From Sphaerochaeta sp. (lineage in GTDB: Bacteria > Spirochaetota > Spirochaetia > Sphaerochaetales > Sphaerochaetaceae): a DNA stretch of 31,634 bases. Below the pieces are notes generated by a model. That model did no database searches, was not told the DNA's origin, and worked only from the letters and a program-made list of their open reading frames with translations. This document shows, piece after piece, positions 16,664-23,619 of the stretch (position 1 is the first letter of the stretch; the number at the start of each line of letters is the position of its first letter). The position numbers were made by a program, and so were the translations under genes. The stretch lies in NCBI GenBank assembly GCA_003456855.1, contig DMOO01000009.1:1-31634 (forward strand). Reading direction: 5' to 3'.

Positions 16664-17416
16664 TCAGGGTATCAAAACCTCAATTCCCTTGTCTTCAAGG
16701 AAGGTTCTGAAATCATCGGCAATCGAGTCTGTTACGAAGGCGTCGATGTCATCCCAGGTGCAGAGAGAGGCGAAGGCCTTCCTTCCGCACTTGGAGGAGT
16801 CCGCCATGAACACGACCTTGTCGGCTGCCTTGATCATGGCCTTCTTCAGCTCGACCTCCATCAGGTTTGTGGAGGTGATCCCGTCCTTGTCGAAGTTGGC
16901 TGCACCCATGAAATAGACGTCTGCGTTCAGAAGGGACATGGCTGCATTCGCCAGAGGACCAATGGTGCCCATGTAGGAGCGCTTGAGGCTTCCTCCAATG
17001 ACGAAGACCTCCACTGACTTGTCGTTCTTCAGCTGCTCAACCACAGGGATGGAGTTGGTCACGACGGTGAGCTTCCTTCCCTTGACGTAGTCCATAAGGT
17101 GGATTGTGGTGGAACCGGAGTCCACGATTATGGTGCTGTCATCTGAGATGAAGAATGATGCCTTTCTGGCTATCGCCTTCTTCTGGGATTCGTACTCTGA
17201 CATGGTTGTGGAGAGAAGCCTTGTGGTGCTCTTCTTCTCCGTCCTCATGGCGCCGCCATGGGTCCTGACCAGGGCACCTGACTCCTCAAGGGCTGTCAGG
17301 TCTGTTCGGATCGTGACTGAGGAGACCCCCAGTCTTTGGGATAGCTCCTCGACGGTCACATATCCGCTGTCAGAGAGTACCTGCAGTATCTGTTCTCTTC
17401 TCTTGCTCAGATCCAT
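16664..17416 (-). CDS. DeoR/GlpR-family transcriptional regulator
   Basis: A 250-residue regulator. The N-terminal winged helix-turn-helix spans about 1-57, with VTVEELSQRLGVSSVTIRTD and the family signature LEESGALVRTHGGAM. The C-terminal sugar-phosphate sensor (DeoRC, about 75-235) includes IIVDSGSTTIHLMDYV and LTVVTNSIPVVEQL. It begins 4 nt after the phosphomannomutase stop, with AAGG about 11 nt upstream, and is the second gene of that operon. Such proteins usually repress sugar genes until a phosphorylated sugar binds. The CGAAA/TTTCG elements upstream of the operon are a plausible autoregulatory target. The effector is unknown. Confidence 0.93.
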   Translation of the reverse strand: MDLSKRREQILQVLSDSGYVTVEELSQRLGVSSVTIRTDLTALEESGALVRTHGGAMRTEKKSTTRLLSTTMSEYESQKKAIARKASFFISDDSTIIVDSGSTTIHLMDYVKGRKLTVVTNSIPVVEQLKNDKSVEVFVIGGSLKRSYMGTIGPLANAAMSLLNADVYFMGAANFDKDGITSTNLMEVELKKAMIKAADKVVFMADSSKCGRKAFASLCTWDDIDAFVTDSIADDFRTFLEDKGIEVLIP

Positions 17417-17420
17417 GGTC

Positions 17421-18953
17421 TCAGTACCTTGCCCATCCGGCCTTGACGTAGCGGTCAGTTATCTCCCTGACCATGTCGTTGTACTTCTTGCAGAGCTCAG
17501 GATCGTTGGAGACGACCTCCCATCTGCACATTGCCTCTTCGCTTCTGGAGATTCTCTGTGCAACCTGTGCCCACTTGGCACCATCAAGGGAGTAGTTGGC
17601 ATCGAAGGTCTTCGGGAGGTTGAACCTCATCAGGCAGGCGTCCAGGTCGCTTCCATCGTCCATGTCCTTGATGATGGTTGCTCCCATCTCGCGCATCTTG
17701 TTCTCTACCTCGTCCATCAAAGCAGGCATCCTCTCTGGTGCTGCCTCGCAGTGGAGCGGCCACTCCCTCTCTCTGAAGAGTGAGGTCTGGAGCTTGTAGG
17801 CTCTCTCGTAGGCTGCCGGGTCCTCCTTGTAGCATCTTGCTGTGAGCAGTGAGATGAAGAGGGTGGACTCTATTGCGGCGAAGCCCTTTGAGAAGTCATC
17901 AGGATCGTACGGGTAGTTCATGTAGTAGTGGGCTGACTCCTCCTCTGCTGCCATGTAGCCCTTGTCGCAGTTGTCCTTGAGCTTGGCCTTGATGAAGGAG
18001 TGTCCGTTTCTAATGATGTGGACCTTCACGCCGCTCTTTGCAATCTCGCAGAGGGAGATCGGGATTGCCTTGACGTCTGCATAGACATCCATCTTGGTGC
18101 CCTTGAAGATCTCAATCATCTTCTTGACGATGATCGACATGTTGAGACCCGGGACGATCTGCTCGCCGTTTGGGGCCATCAGGTCGATTCTGTCTCCGTC
18201 TCCGTCATAGCAGAAGCCGAAGTCGAAGTCTCCTTCTCTGATTGCCTTTCTGGCAGGTGCGATGGAAGGCTCGATGATAGGGTTCGGGTCTCCCTGTCTG
18301 AAGAAGCCGTCTGGGACGACGTTTCTGATGTCGATCTCTGCGCCGGCCTTCTGGAAGGCGAGTGCAAGCTCTGCTCCGGCTGATCCGTTGAGGACCTCCA
18401 GCATGATCTTCGTGCCCTTGAGGCTTCCCTCTGTGACTCCGGAGAGCTTCATGCAGTAGTCGATGTAGGAGTTCAGGTAGTTGATGATTATGATCTTTCC
18501 GTGTGCGTCACCCTCGACCTTTGCGTTCTGGATGTAGAGCTCCTTGATCTTCTCGATTCCACCTGCAGGGCCGCAGCCGAAGGCTATGGGCTCAACGTCC
18601 GGTCCGACAAGCTTGAGACCAAGATACTCGGCAGGGTTGTGGGAGGCTGTAGCCATGATGCCAGCAGATTCCCTGTGCTTCATGCAGGAGTAGTAGAACT
18701 GGCAGGTTGAGATTGGAAGTGGATTGAGATATACGTCCAGACCGGCTTTTCTGAGCCAGAATGCAAGGCCCTCGGCAAGCTCCGGGACATAGAGACGGGC
18801 GTCTCTTCCGATCACGATGGACTTAGCCTTGGCATAGTCTCTGTAGTAGACTGCAACTGCATTGTACAGACGTGTCTTGAGCTCATCAGTCAGGCTTGTG
18901 TGTCTTGTTCTGATGTCATACTGCTTGAACATTGTCAGATTGAGATTCTCCAT
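17421..18953 (-). CDS. Phosphomannomutase/phosphoglucomutase family protein
   Basis: A 510-residue alpha-D-phosphohexomutase interconverting sugar 1- and 6-phosphates. The phosphoserine loop is TASHNP (102-107, S104). The metal-binding loop is DGDGDR (250-255). The third block includes RNGHSFIK (315-322), and the sugar-binding loop reads AAEEESAHYY rather than the usual GGEESGH, a notable variant that may affect substrate choice. The phosphate-binding C-terminal domain continues to the end. It is longer than the roughly 450-residue ManB type. First gene of an operon with a DeoR regulator, so expression is probably tied to sugar-phosphate level. Mannose versus glucose or another substrate cannot be decided. 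Confidence 0.9.
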   Translation of the reverse strand: MENLNLTMFKQYDIRTRHTSLTDELKTRLYNAVAVYYRDYAKAKSIVIGRDARLYVPELAEGLAFWLRKAGLDVYLNPLPISTCQFYYSCMKHRESAGIMATASHNPAEYLGLKLVGPDVEPIAFGCGPAGGIEKIKELYIQNAKVEGDAHGKIIIINYLNSYIDYCMKLSGVTEGSLKGTKIMLEVLNGSAGAELALAFQKAGAEIDIRNVVPDGFFRQGDPNPIIEPSIAPARKAIREGDFDFGFCYDGDGDRIDLMAPNGEQIVPGLNMSIIVKKMIEIFKGTKMDVYADVKAIPISLCEIAKSGVKVHIIRNGHSFIKAKLKDNCDKGYMAAEEESAHYYMNYPYDPDDFSKGFAAIESTLFISLLTARCYKEDPAAYERAYKLQTSLFREREWPLHCEAAPERMPALMDEVENKMREMGATIIKDMDDGSDLDACLMRFNLPKTFDANYSLDGAKWAQVAQRISRSEEAMCRWEVVSNDPELCKKYNDMVREITDRYVKAGWARY

Positions 18954-18985
18954 TGAATACCTACCTTTGCTTTATACGTATATTA

Positions 18986-19015
18986 AGTATAAGACCTGGT
19001 TTTCGGTTTTGTAAA
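18986..19015 (-). promoter_or_regulatory. Promoter of the phosphomannomutase-deoR operon
   Basis: On the minus strand TTTACA (rc of 19010-19015), an 18-nt spacer and TATACT (rc of 18986-18991) match sigma-70 boxes 5/6 each. A CGAAA element lies inside the spacer. The predicted leader is about 25-30 nt and holds GGTAGG before the ATG. Confidence 0.6.
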
Positions 19016-19165
19016 CAATTATTTTTCAGAATCGAAAGAAAAATTTTCGAAAACGAAAGATGCTTTTTCCTTTGGAAAAAAATTTTTTGTTTTTTCATCT
19101 TCTTTCAGCTCAAGCAGATGCTTGTCGTTTTTCGTTTGTCCCCTGAAAAAATCTTAATCTTTTCG
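19001..19165. promoter_or_regulatory. Cluster of CGAAA/TTTCG elements, candidate DeoR-family operators
   Basis: The AT-rich gap between the mutase operon and radC holds TTTTCG at 19000-19005, CGAAAG at 19033, the palindrome TTTTCGAAAA at 19044-19053, CGAAAG at 19054, TTTTTCG ending at 19134 and TTTTCG at 19160-19165. Reiterated TTTCG/CGAAA is a known operator style of DeoR-family repressors. A 7-bp hairpin, TTTTTCC-TTT-GGAAAAA (19064-19080), and A/T tracts lie between the two halves. Confidence 0.5.
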
Positions 19166-19188
19166 ACGTTTTCCCTGTAAGGGTGGGT

Positions 19189-19881
19189 ATGAGATACGAA
19201 GCACATACCATTGATTTCAGGTCAATCAAGGAGATGCCCATTGAGGACAGACCTCGTGAGCGTATGCACAGCGTAGGTGCCATGGGGCTCTCTGACATAG
19301 AGCTCCTGTGCATCATCCTTGGCCAGGGGAGCAGGGTGAGGCCTGTGCAGGACCTTGCTCTGGACATACTGGACCTGATTGACCAAAGGAAGACCCTTGG
19401 CCTCACGGTCAAGGATCTTGAGACGATAGACGGTCTTGGCCCCGCCAAGGCCGCTAGCATCTGCGCCTGTCTGGAACTTGGGCGCAGATTCACCTTCGGC
19501 AAGCAGCGGAGCTGCAAGGACCCTGACTCGATCTTCAACATTGTGCGCCACTATGGCGACAGGATGCAGGAGCACTTCCTTGTGGTCATGCTCAACGGGG
19601 CCCATGAGCTTATAGGCATGAACGTGGTCAGTATAGGTTTGATCAACCGTGCGCTCGTTCACCCAAGAGAGGTGTTCTCTGACCCGATAAGGGAGAGGGC
19701 CACAGCCATAGTCCTTGCCCACAACCATCCCTCGGGCAATCTTGAGCCCAGCACTGATGACATCGAGGTCACTTCTAGGCTGAGGAAGGCTGGTCTTATT
19801 TTGGGGATAGAGATTCTGGATCACCTGATATTCTCCTCGGACGGTTACAGGTCCATGATGGAGAATGGTGAGCTGATCTAG
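19189..19881 (+). CDS. radC: RadC/JAB-domain protein
   Basis: A 230-residue protein with an N-terminal helix-hairpin-helix part (about 30-95; IDGLGPAKAASI) and a C-terminal JAB/MPN metalloprotease-like domain. The zinc signature is complete: H178 and H180 in AHNHPSG, S188 and D191 in PSTDD. Despite the name, a direct role in DNA repair is doubtful and the family's substrate is not known. I prefer ATG 19189, with TAAGGG 5 nt upstream; an in-frame GTG at 19183 would add two residues. The stop codon TAG coincides with the 3' end of the convergent tRNA gene. Confidence 0.9.
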   Translation: MRYEAHTIDFRSIKEMPIEDRPRERMHSVGAMGLSDIELLCIILGQGSRVRPVQDLALDILDLIDQRKTLGLTVKDLETIDGLGPAKAASICACLELGRRFTFGKQRSCKDPDSIFNIVRHYGDRMQEHFLVVMLNGAHELIGMNVVSIGLINRALVHPREVFSDPIRERATAIVLAHNHPSGNLEPSTDDIEVTSRLRKAGLILGIEILDHLIFSSDGYRSMMENGELI

Positions 19882-19950
19882 GTCCAGCGGGAATCGAACC
19901 CGCATTTCATCCTCCGGAGGGATGCGCCTTATCCATTGGGCTATGGACCC
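19879..19950 (-). tRNA. tRNA-Arg (anticodon CCG)
   Basis: The 72-nt cloverleaf reads on the minus strand: acceptor GGGTCCA pairing TGGACCT with a G-T first pair, D arm GCCC/AGGC with one mismatch, anticodon stem CATCC/GGATG around loop CTCCGGA (anticodon CCG, codon CGG), 4-nt variable loop AAAT, and T arm GCGGG-TTCGATT-CCCGC. The discriminator is A and CCA is not encoded. The 3' end shares three bases with the radC stop codon on the other strand. Confidence 0.93.
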
Positions 19951-19964
19951 GAACTCTGAGTTAC

Positions 19965-19992
19965 TATATATCGTTCCCCGACTTCGGGGCAA
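19965..19992 (-). promoter_or_regulatory. Promoter of tRNA-Arg
   Basis: TTGCCC (rc of 19987-19992), a 16-nt spacer and TATATA (rc of 19965-19970) stand about 15 nt before the mature tRNA 5' end. The spacer holds the inverted repeat CCCCGA-CT-TCGGGG (19976-19989). Confidence 0.5.
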
Positions 19993-20007
19993 GCACGGTC
20001 AGGGCAC

Positions 20008-20035
20008 TTGAATTTCAAGGAAAGGGGTTTATACT
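20008..20035 (+). promoter_or_regulatory. Promoter of the cation exporter (leaderless type)
   Basis: TTGAAT (20008-20013), a 16-nt spacer and TATACT (20030-20035) lie immediately before the ATG at 20043, with 7 nt between -10 box and start codon. The purine run AAGGAAAGGGG falls inside the spacer, upstream of any transcript start, so it cannot act as ribosome site for this promoter. Confidence 0.55.
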
Positions 20036-20042
20036 GTTTAGA

Positions 20043-21197
20043 ATGCTTGAGAAGCTTTTTGTGAAGGACTACACCAACACCTCAGACCCGAAGGTCAGAA
20101 CCGACTACGCCAAGGTCGCCGGTGTTTACGGCATTGCATCCAACCTCCTCTTGGGTGCCCTGAAGCTTGTGGTCGGTGTCATATCCAACAGTATCGGTGT
20201 CCTTGCCGATGCCGTGAACAACCTGTCGGACTGCGTGTCCAGTTGTCTTACCATAGTCGGCTTCTCTCTTGCAGCAAAGAAGCCTGATAGCGAGCATCCG
20301 TACGGCCACGCAAGATACGAGTACCTGTTCGGTTTCATCATAGGACTGTTCATGCTCCTGATGGGAATCCAGTTCGCGGTTGGTTCGGTCAAGAAGATGC
20401 TGAACCCTGAGGATCTGGTCCTCAACGCCTTCACCTTCATATCCCTTGGCTTCTCCGTTCTGATCAAGATCTCACAGATGCTTGTATACGGAAGATTCAG
20501 CAGACTGATTGATTCCAACGCCCTGAAGGCAAGTGCGTCAGACTCCAGGAACGACATCCTGACAACCTTGGGGATAATGGCTGCATTGGTCATTGTTGCT
20601 GTGTTTAAAATTAACATCGATGGTCTGATTGGTTTGCTTGTTTCATTTTTTATAATATTCAACAGCATTAAGACCATCAAAGAACAGGTCGCTCCTCTGA
20701 TAGGGATAAAGCCCACAAAGGAGAGGGTGAACATGATCACAGGCAAGATCATGGGTTATCCGGGTGTTCTTGGAGTCCATGATCTGGTTCTTCACAACTA
20801 CGGGGTCCACAACGATTTCGTCACTGTCCATGTGGAGATGGACGCAGGCAGAAGTTTCCTCGAGTCACACTCGATCGTTGACCAGATAGAGACCGATTTC
20901 AGGAATGAGCTCGGGATAAACATCACCATCCACATGGACCCCGTTGTTCTGGACAACCCAAAGCTGGACGAGGTCCGCAGACAGGTCGTGGGGGCTTTGA
21001 AGGAACTTGATCCTGCGGTGAGCTTCCATGACATGAGGCTGATTGAGATGCCCCATGTGACCAAGGTGGTCCTTGACTGTGTGGTCCCTCCGGAGAAGGG
21101 CTACACCGCAGAGCAGATATCCCGTTTCCTCCACTCCAAGGTCAGGCTGGACTGTCCGCTCAGCTTCGTTGTTGAGGTTGATGTCCCGTTCTTCTGA
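20043..21197 (+). CDS. Cation diffusion facilitator, manganese-type metal site
   Basis: A 384-residue inner-membrane exporter driven by proton antiport. Six membrane helices span about 25-210, and a cytoplasmic ferredoxin-like domain extends to the C-terminus, longer than the minimal CDF and apparently with a second similar segment. GVLADAVNNLSD in helix 2 gives N59-xxx-D63, and ASASDSRND in helix 5 gives D167-xxx-D171. Zinc CDFs usually have HxxxD at both places, whereas NxxxD/DxxxD resembles manganese exporters; Mn2+ is therefore my inference. HPYGHAR (85-91) is the usual loop motif. An AT-rich codon patch sits near 20600-20670. It has its own promoter and no Shine-Dalgarno. Confidence 0.88.
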   Translation: MLEKLFVKDYTNTSDPKVRTDYAKVAGVYGIASNLLLGALKLVVGVISNSIGVLADAVNNLSDCVSSCLTIVGFSLAAKKPDSEHPYGHARYEYLFGFIIGLFMLLMGIQFAVGSVKKMLNPEDLVLNAFTFISLGFSVLIKISQMLVYGRFSRLIDSNALKASASDSRNDILTTLGIMAALVIVAVFKINIDGLIGLLVSFFIIFNSIKTIKEQVAPLIGIKPTKERVNMITGKIMGYPGVLGVHDLVLHNYGVHNDFVTVHVEMDAGRSFLESHSIVDQIETDFRNELGINITIHMDPVVLDNPKLDEVRRQVVGALKELDPAVSFHDMRLIEMPHVTKVVLDCVVPPEKGYTAEQISRFLHSKVRLDCPLSFVVEVDVPFF

Positions 21198-21205
21198 GTT
21201 TTCTA

Positions 21206-21234
21206 TGGAAATTGGATGGACATTTATATATAAT
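21206..21234 (+). promoter_or_regulatory. Promoter of the nucleotidyltransferase operon
   Basis: TGGAAA (21206-21211), a 17-nt spacer and TATAAT (21229-21234) in the gap after the cation exporter. The expected leader is about 28 nt and includes TTAGGAGA, 8 nt before the ATG at 21270. Confidence 0.55.
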
Positions 21235-21269
21235 CTTTTTAGCAATATTACGAGTTAGGAGATATTTCT

Positions 21270-22178
21270 ATGAAACCTTCATTGCTGGTTTTGGCTGCTG
21301 GACTTGGGTCTCGTTATGGTGGAGTCAAGCAGATTGATCCTGTTGGAACCCATGGGGAAGCACTTCTTGACTACAGCGTGTTCGATGCTATGACATCCGG
21401 ATACGGGAAGGTCGTGTTCATCATCAGACCTGACATCGAGAAGGACTTCAGAGAGAGGCTCTTTGACAGAATCGCCAGAAACATGGACGCCGAGTACGTC
21501 TTCCAGACACATGAGTCACTTCTGACACCTGAGCAGATCAAGCTCTCATCAGAGAGGACAAAGCCGTGGGGAACGGTCCATGCCCTGCTGTGCGCAAAGG
21601 ATGCCATCAAGACTCCTTTCACAGTCATCAACGCAGACGACTTCTATGGACGTGAAGCCTATGGAATCCTCGGCAACTACCTTTCAACCCTGAGCAACGA
21701 CAGCACAGAGCATGCAATGGTCGGTTACCTCCTCAAGAACACAATGAGCCCGATGGGCAGCGTCTCACGTGGAATCTGCCAGGTCAAGGACGGCCTGCTT
21801 GAGACCATGAGGGAGAACACCAAGATCGAGTATGAGGGGGACAGGATCGTCTCCCATCTTCCAGAGGGCGATGTCTACCTGACAGGAGACGAGTGGGTCT
21901 CCATGAATTTCTTCGGCTTCACACCAAGGGTGTTCGACTACATGACAGGTTACTGGGAGCGCTTCATCAAGGAGAACGTAAGCCAGATGAAGGCCGAGGT
22001 CCTTCTGCCGAACTGCGCCGGAGAGGTTGTCCAAAAGGGTGAGGGAACCATAAAGGTCTTCTCGACCAACGAGAAATGGTTCGGAATGACATACCATGAG
22101 GACAGGGAGACTGTCAAACAGAATCTGGCTCTCAAGACAAAGCAGGGTATCTATCCGGAGAAGCTTTGGGAGAAATGA
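21270..22178 (+). CDS. Sugar-phosphate nucleotidyltransferase-like protein
   Basis: A 302-residue GT-A-fold nucleotidyltransferase. The N-terminal signature LAAGLGSRYGGVKQIDPVG (8-26) binds the NTP, and INADDFYG (about 119-126) holds the metal aspartate. The GSRYGG-KQ variant marks a widespread subfamily of NDP-sugar-pyrophosphorylase-like proteins whose substrate is not established; it differs from RfbA/GlmU. The C-terminal part (about 225-302) has no left-handed helix repeats. TTAGGAGA precedes the ATG. The downstream secreted-protein gene overlaps its stop, hinting at a joint role in envelope glycan building, which is inference. Confidence 0.85.
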   Translation: MKPSLLVLAAGLGSRYGGVKQIDPVGTHGEALLDYSVFDAMTSGYGKVVFIIRPDIEKDFRERLFDRIARNMDAEYVFQTHESLLTPEQIKLSSERTKPWGTVHALLCAKDAIKTPFTVINADDFYGREAYGILGNYLSTLSNDSTEHAMVGYLLKNTMSPMGSVSRGICQVKDGLLETMRENTKIEYEGDRIVSHLPEGDVYLTGDEWVSMNFFGFTPRVFDYMTGYWERFIKENVSQMKAEVLLPNCAGEVVQKGEGTIKVFSTNEKWFGMTYHEDRETVKQNLALKTKQGIYPEKLWEK

Positions 22179-22180
22179 TG

Positions 22181-23071
22181 ATGAAAAGACTGCTTTCACT
22201 ACTTCTTATCCTCGTCTTTGCAATGTCAGCTGCTTTTGCACTTGACGGCATTGTCACCTGGGTCTGGTACGTGAACGACTGGGATGTCCAGTACTACCGC
22301 TACCAGCTGGATGGCGAGGACGATGACAAATGGACGGTTGTGGGATGGGATGTCAACGAGGTTACTCTTGAGCTCGACGTCTCCGTGGTCCACACCCTCT
22401 ATCTGCAGCAGTCCTACGATGGTGTGACCTGGAGTGTGAGCAGCTCTGCAGACTCTGAAATCTATGAGGCTGGAACAACAGAGGAGGTCAAGCCCGAAGA
22501 GGAGATGTCCGAGGTCATAGAGGTCACTCCGGATGAGATCCACGAGAAAGAGGAAGAGGTTGTGGAGGAAGAGGCCGTCGAAGAGGTTGTCGATGAAGGC
22601 CCTAAGTATGAGTCCTTTACCTACCTTGATCTGGGTGTGGGCTACATGAACGCCATACCCAACTCGGCAGGGCCGAAGACCGTCGGAGCCTTCGCATCCT
22701 ACAGCAAAACCTTCTTCAAGGCTGGTGTCTTTGACATCGGCGTTAAGGCGAACCTCTCCTTGTACACCTCCAAGAATCTTTTCCTGGACATCAAGAACAC
22801 ACAGATGTTCACCTATCTCAATGCCCTGGCCCTGGCCACCGTCGTTGTGGGTAACTGCGACCTCTATGGTGCAATAGGTCCGGACATGGGGCTTAGGTTC
22901 ATTAACGATGCCCAGTTCAACCTTGGCCTTGCAGTGGAGCTGGGAGTCAGATACCACAGGTACAAGAACTTCAGTCTGGGTTTCTCACTTTCAGACCACT
23001 ACTATCTGATCCCTTACACGAGCATCGCAAACCGTTTCGATGTCCGTGTATATGCATCTAAGAGCTTCTGA
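22181..23071 (+). CDS. Secreted protein: beta-sandwich, acidic linker, beta-barrel-like C-terminus
   Basis: No named family recognised. The 296-residue product has a signal peptide (MKRLLSLLLILVFAMSAAFA). Residues 21-95 are tryptophan- and tyrosine-rich with the rhythm of an Ig/FN3-like sandwich (YYRYQLDGEDDDKW, then HTLYLQQSYDGVTWS). Residues about 98-140 form a strongly acidic linker of Glu and Val (KEEEVVEEEAVEEVVDEG). Residues 142-296 look like about eight amphipathic strands, consistent with a small outer-membrane barrel ending in VRVYASKSF. Three tandem ATGs (22175, 22178, 22181) follow GGGAGA; I chose the last for spacing, but the second, in a TGATG overlap, is as likely. No terminator is visible after it. 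Confidence 0.7.
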   Translation: MKRLLSLLLILVFAMSAAFALDGIVTWVWYVNDWDVQYYRYQLDGEDDDKWTVVGWDVNEVTLELDVSVVHTLYLQQSYDGVTWSVSSSADSEIYEAGTTEEVKPEEEMSEVIEVTPDEIHEKEEEVVEEEAVEEVVDEGPKYESFTYLDLGVGYMNAIPNSAGPKTVGAFASYSKTFFKAGVFDIGVKANLSLYTSKNLFLDIKNTQMFTYLNALALATVVVGNCDLYGAIGPDMGLRFINDAQFNLGLAVELGVRYHRYKNFSLGFSLSDHYYLIPYTSIANRFDVRVYASKSF

Positions 23072-23166
23072 GAAAGTGGCTCATAGCTCGGAACACTATT
23101 CACTTTTTTCGTTTTTAATGCAAAAATGAGACTGTGATTATTTAGACTTTCATTTGGAGGCACATC

Positions 23167-23544
23167 ATGGCAGAAGAAAAGAAAGGATTCTTTGGAGAAT
23201 TCAAAACATTCATCATGCGCGGTAACGTGATCGACATGGCCGTTGGTATCATCGTAGGCGGTCTTTTCACGAACATCGTAAACTCCTTCGTCAAGGATAT
23301 TCTCAATCCTATTTTGGGATACCTCATTGGCGGCAAGGATTTCACAGAGCTCAGAGTCATCCTGAAGGCTGCAACTGAGACGACTGAAGAGGTCGCAATC
23401 CGCTACGGCAACCTCATCCAGGCAATCATCCAGTTCATCCTGACAGCTCTTGTCCTGTTCCTCATCATTCGTGGAATCAACAGAATGAAGGAGAAGGCTG
23501 AGGCTGCCAAGGCTAAGATCGAGGCTGAAGAGGCTGCAAAGTAA
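23167..23544 (+). CDS. mscL: Large-conductance mechanosensitive channel
   Basis: A 125-residue channel that opens under membrane tension and releases solutes in osmotic downshock. The N-terminal amphipathic helix and first pore helix read FKTFIMRGNVIDMAVGIIVG, the family hallmark. The second helix is at about 80-102 (AIIQFILTALVLFLIIRGIN), followed by a charged, alanine/glutamate-rich C-terminal coil (KEKAEAAKAKIEAEEAAK). TTGGAGG lies 8 nt before the ATG. The 95-bp upstream gap is AT-rich but I see no convincing promoter. A terminator follows. Confidence 0.96.
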   Translation: MAEEKKGFFGEFKTFIMRGNVIDMAVGIIVGGLFTNIVNSFVKDILNPILGYLIGGKDFTELRVILKAATETTEEVAIRYGNLIQAIIQFILTALVLFLIIRGINRMKEKAEAAKAKIEAEEAAK

Positions 23545-23566
23545 TCCAATGCGGTCTGTAAGAGAG

Positions 23567-23602
23567 AAGGCTACGCTGACGTATGTTCGCGCAGCCTTTT
23601 TT
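23567..23602 (+). terminator. Rho-independent terminator between mscL and yitT
   Basis: AAGGCTACGC (23567-23576) pairs with GCGCAGCCTT (23589-23598) with one A-C mismatch around a 12-nt loop, and six T residues follow. It ends only 17 nt before the yitT start codon. Confidence 0.8.
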
Positions 23603-23619
23603 CTTGTTTTGGAGGGTAG

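Noticed and set aside
22226..22957. Minus-strand frame of about 240 codons opposite the acidic-linker protein gene
   Set aside because: Mirrors the codon pattern of the plus-strand gene, which has a signal peptide and operon context; no homology or start signal.
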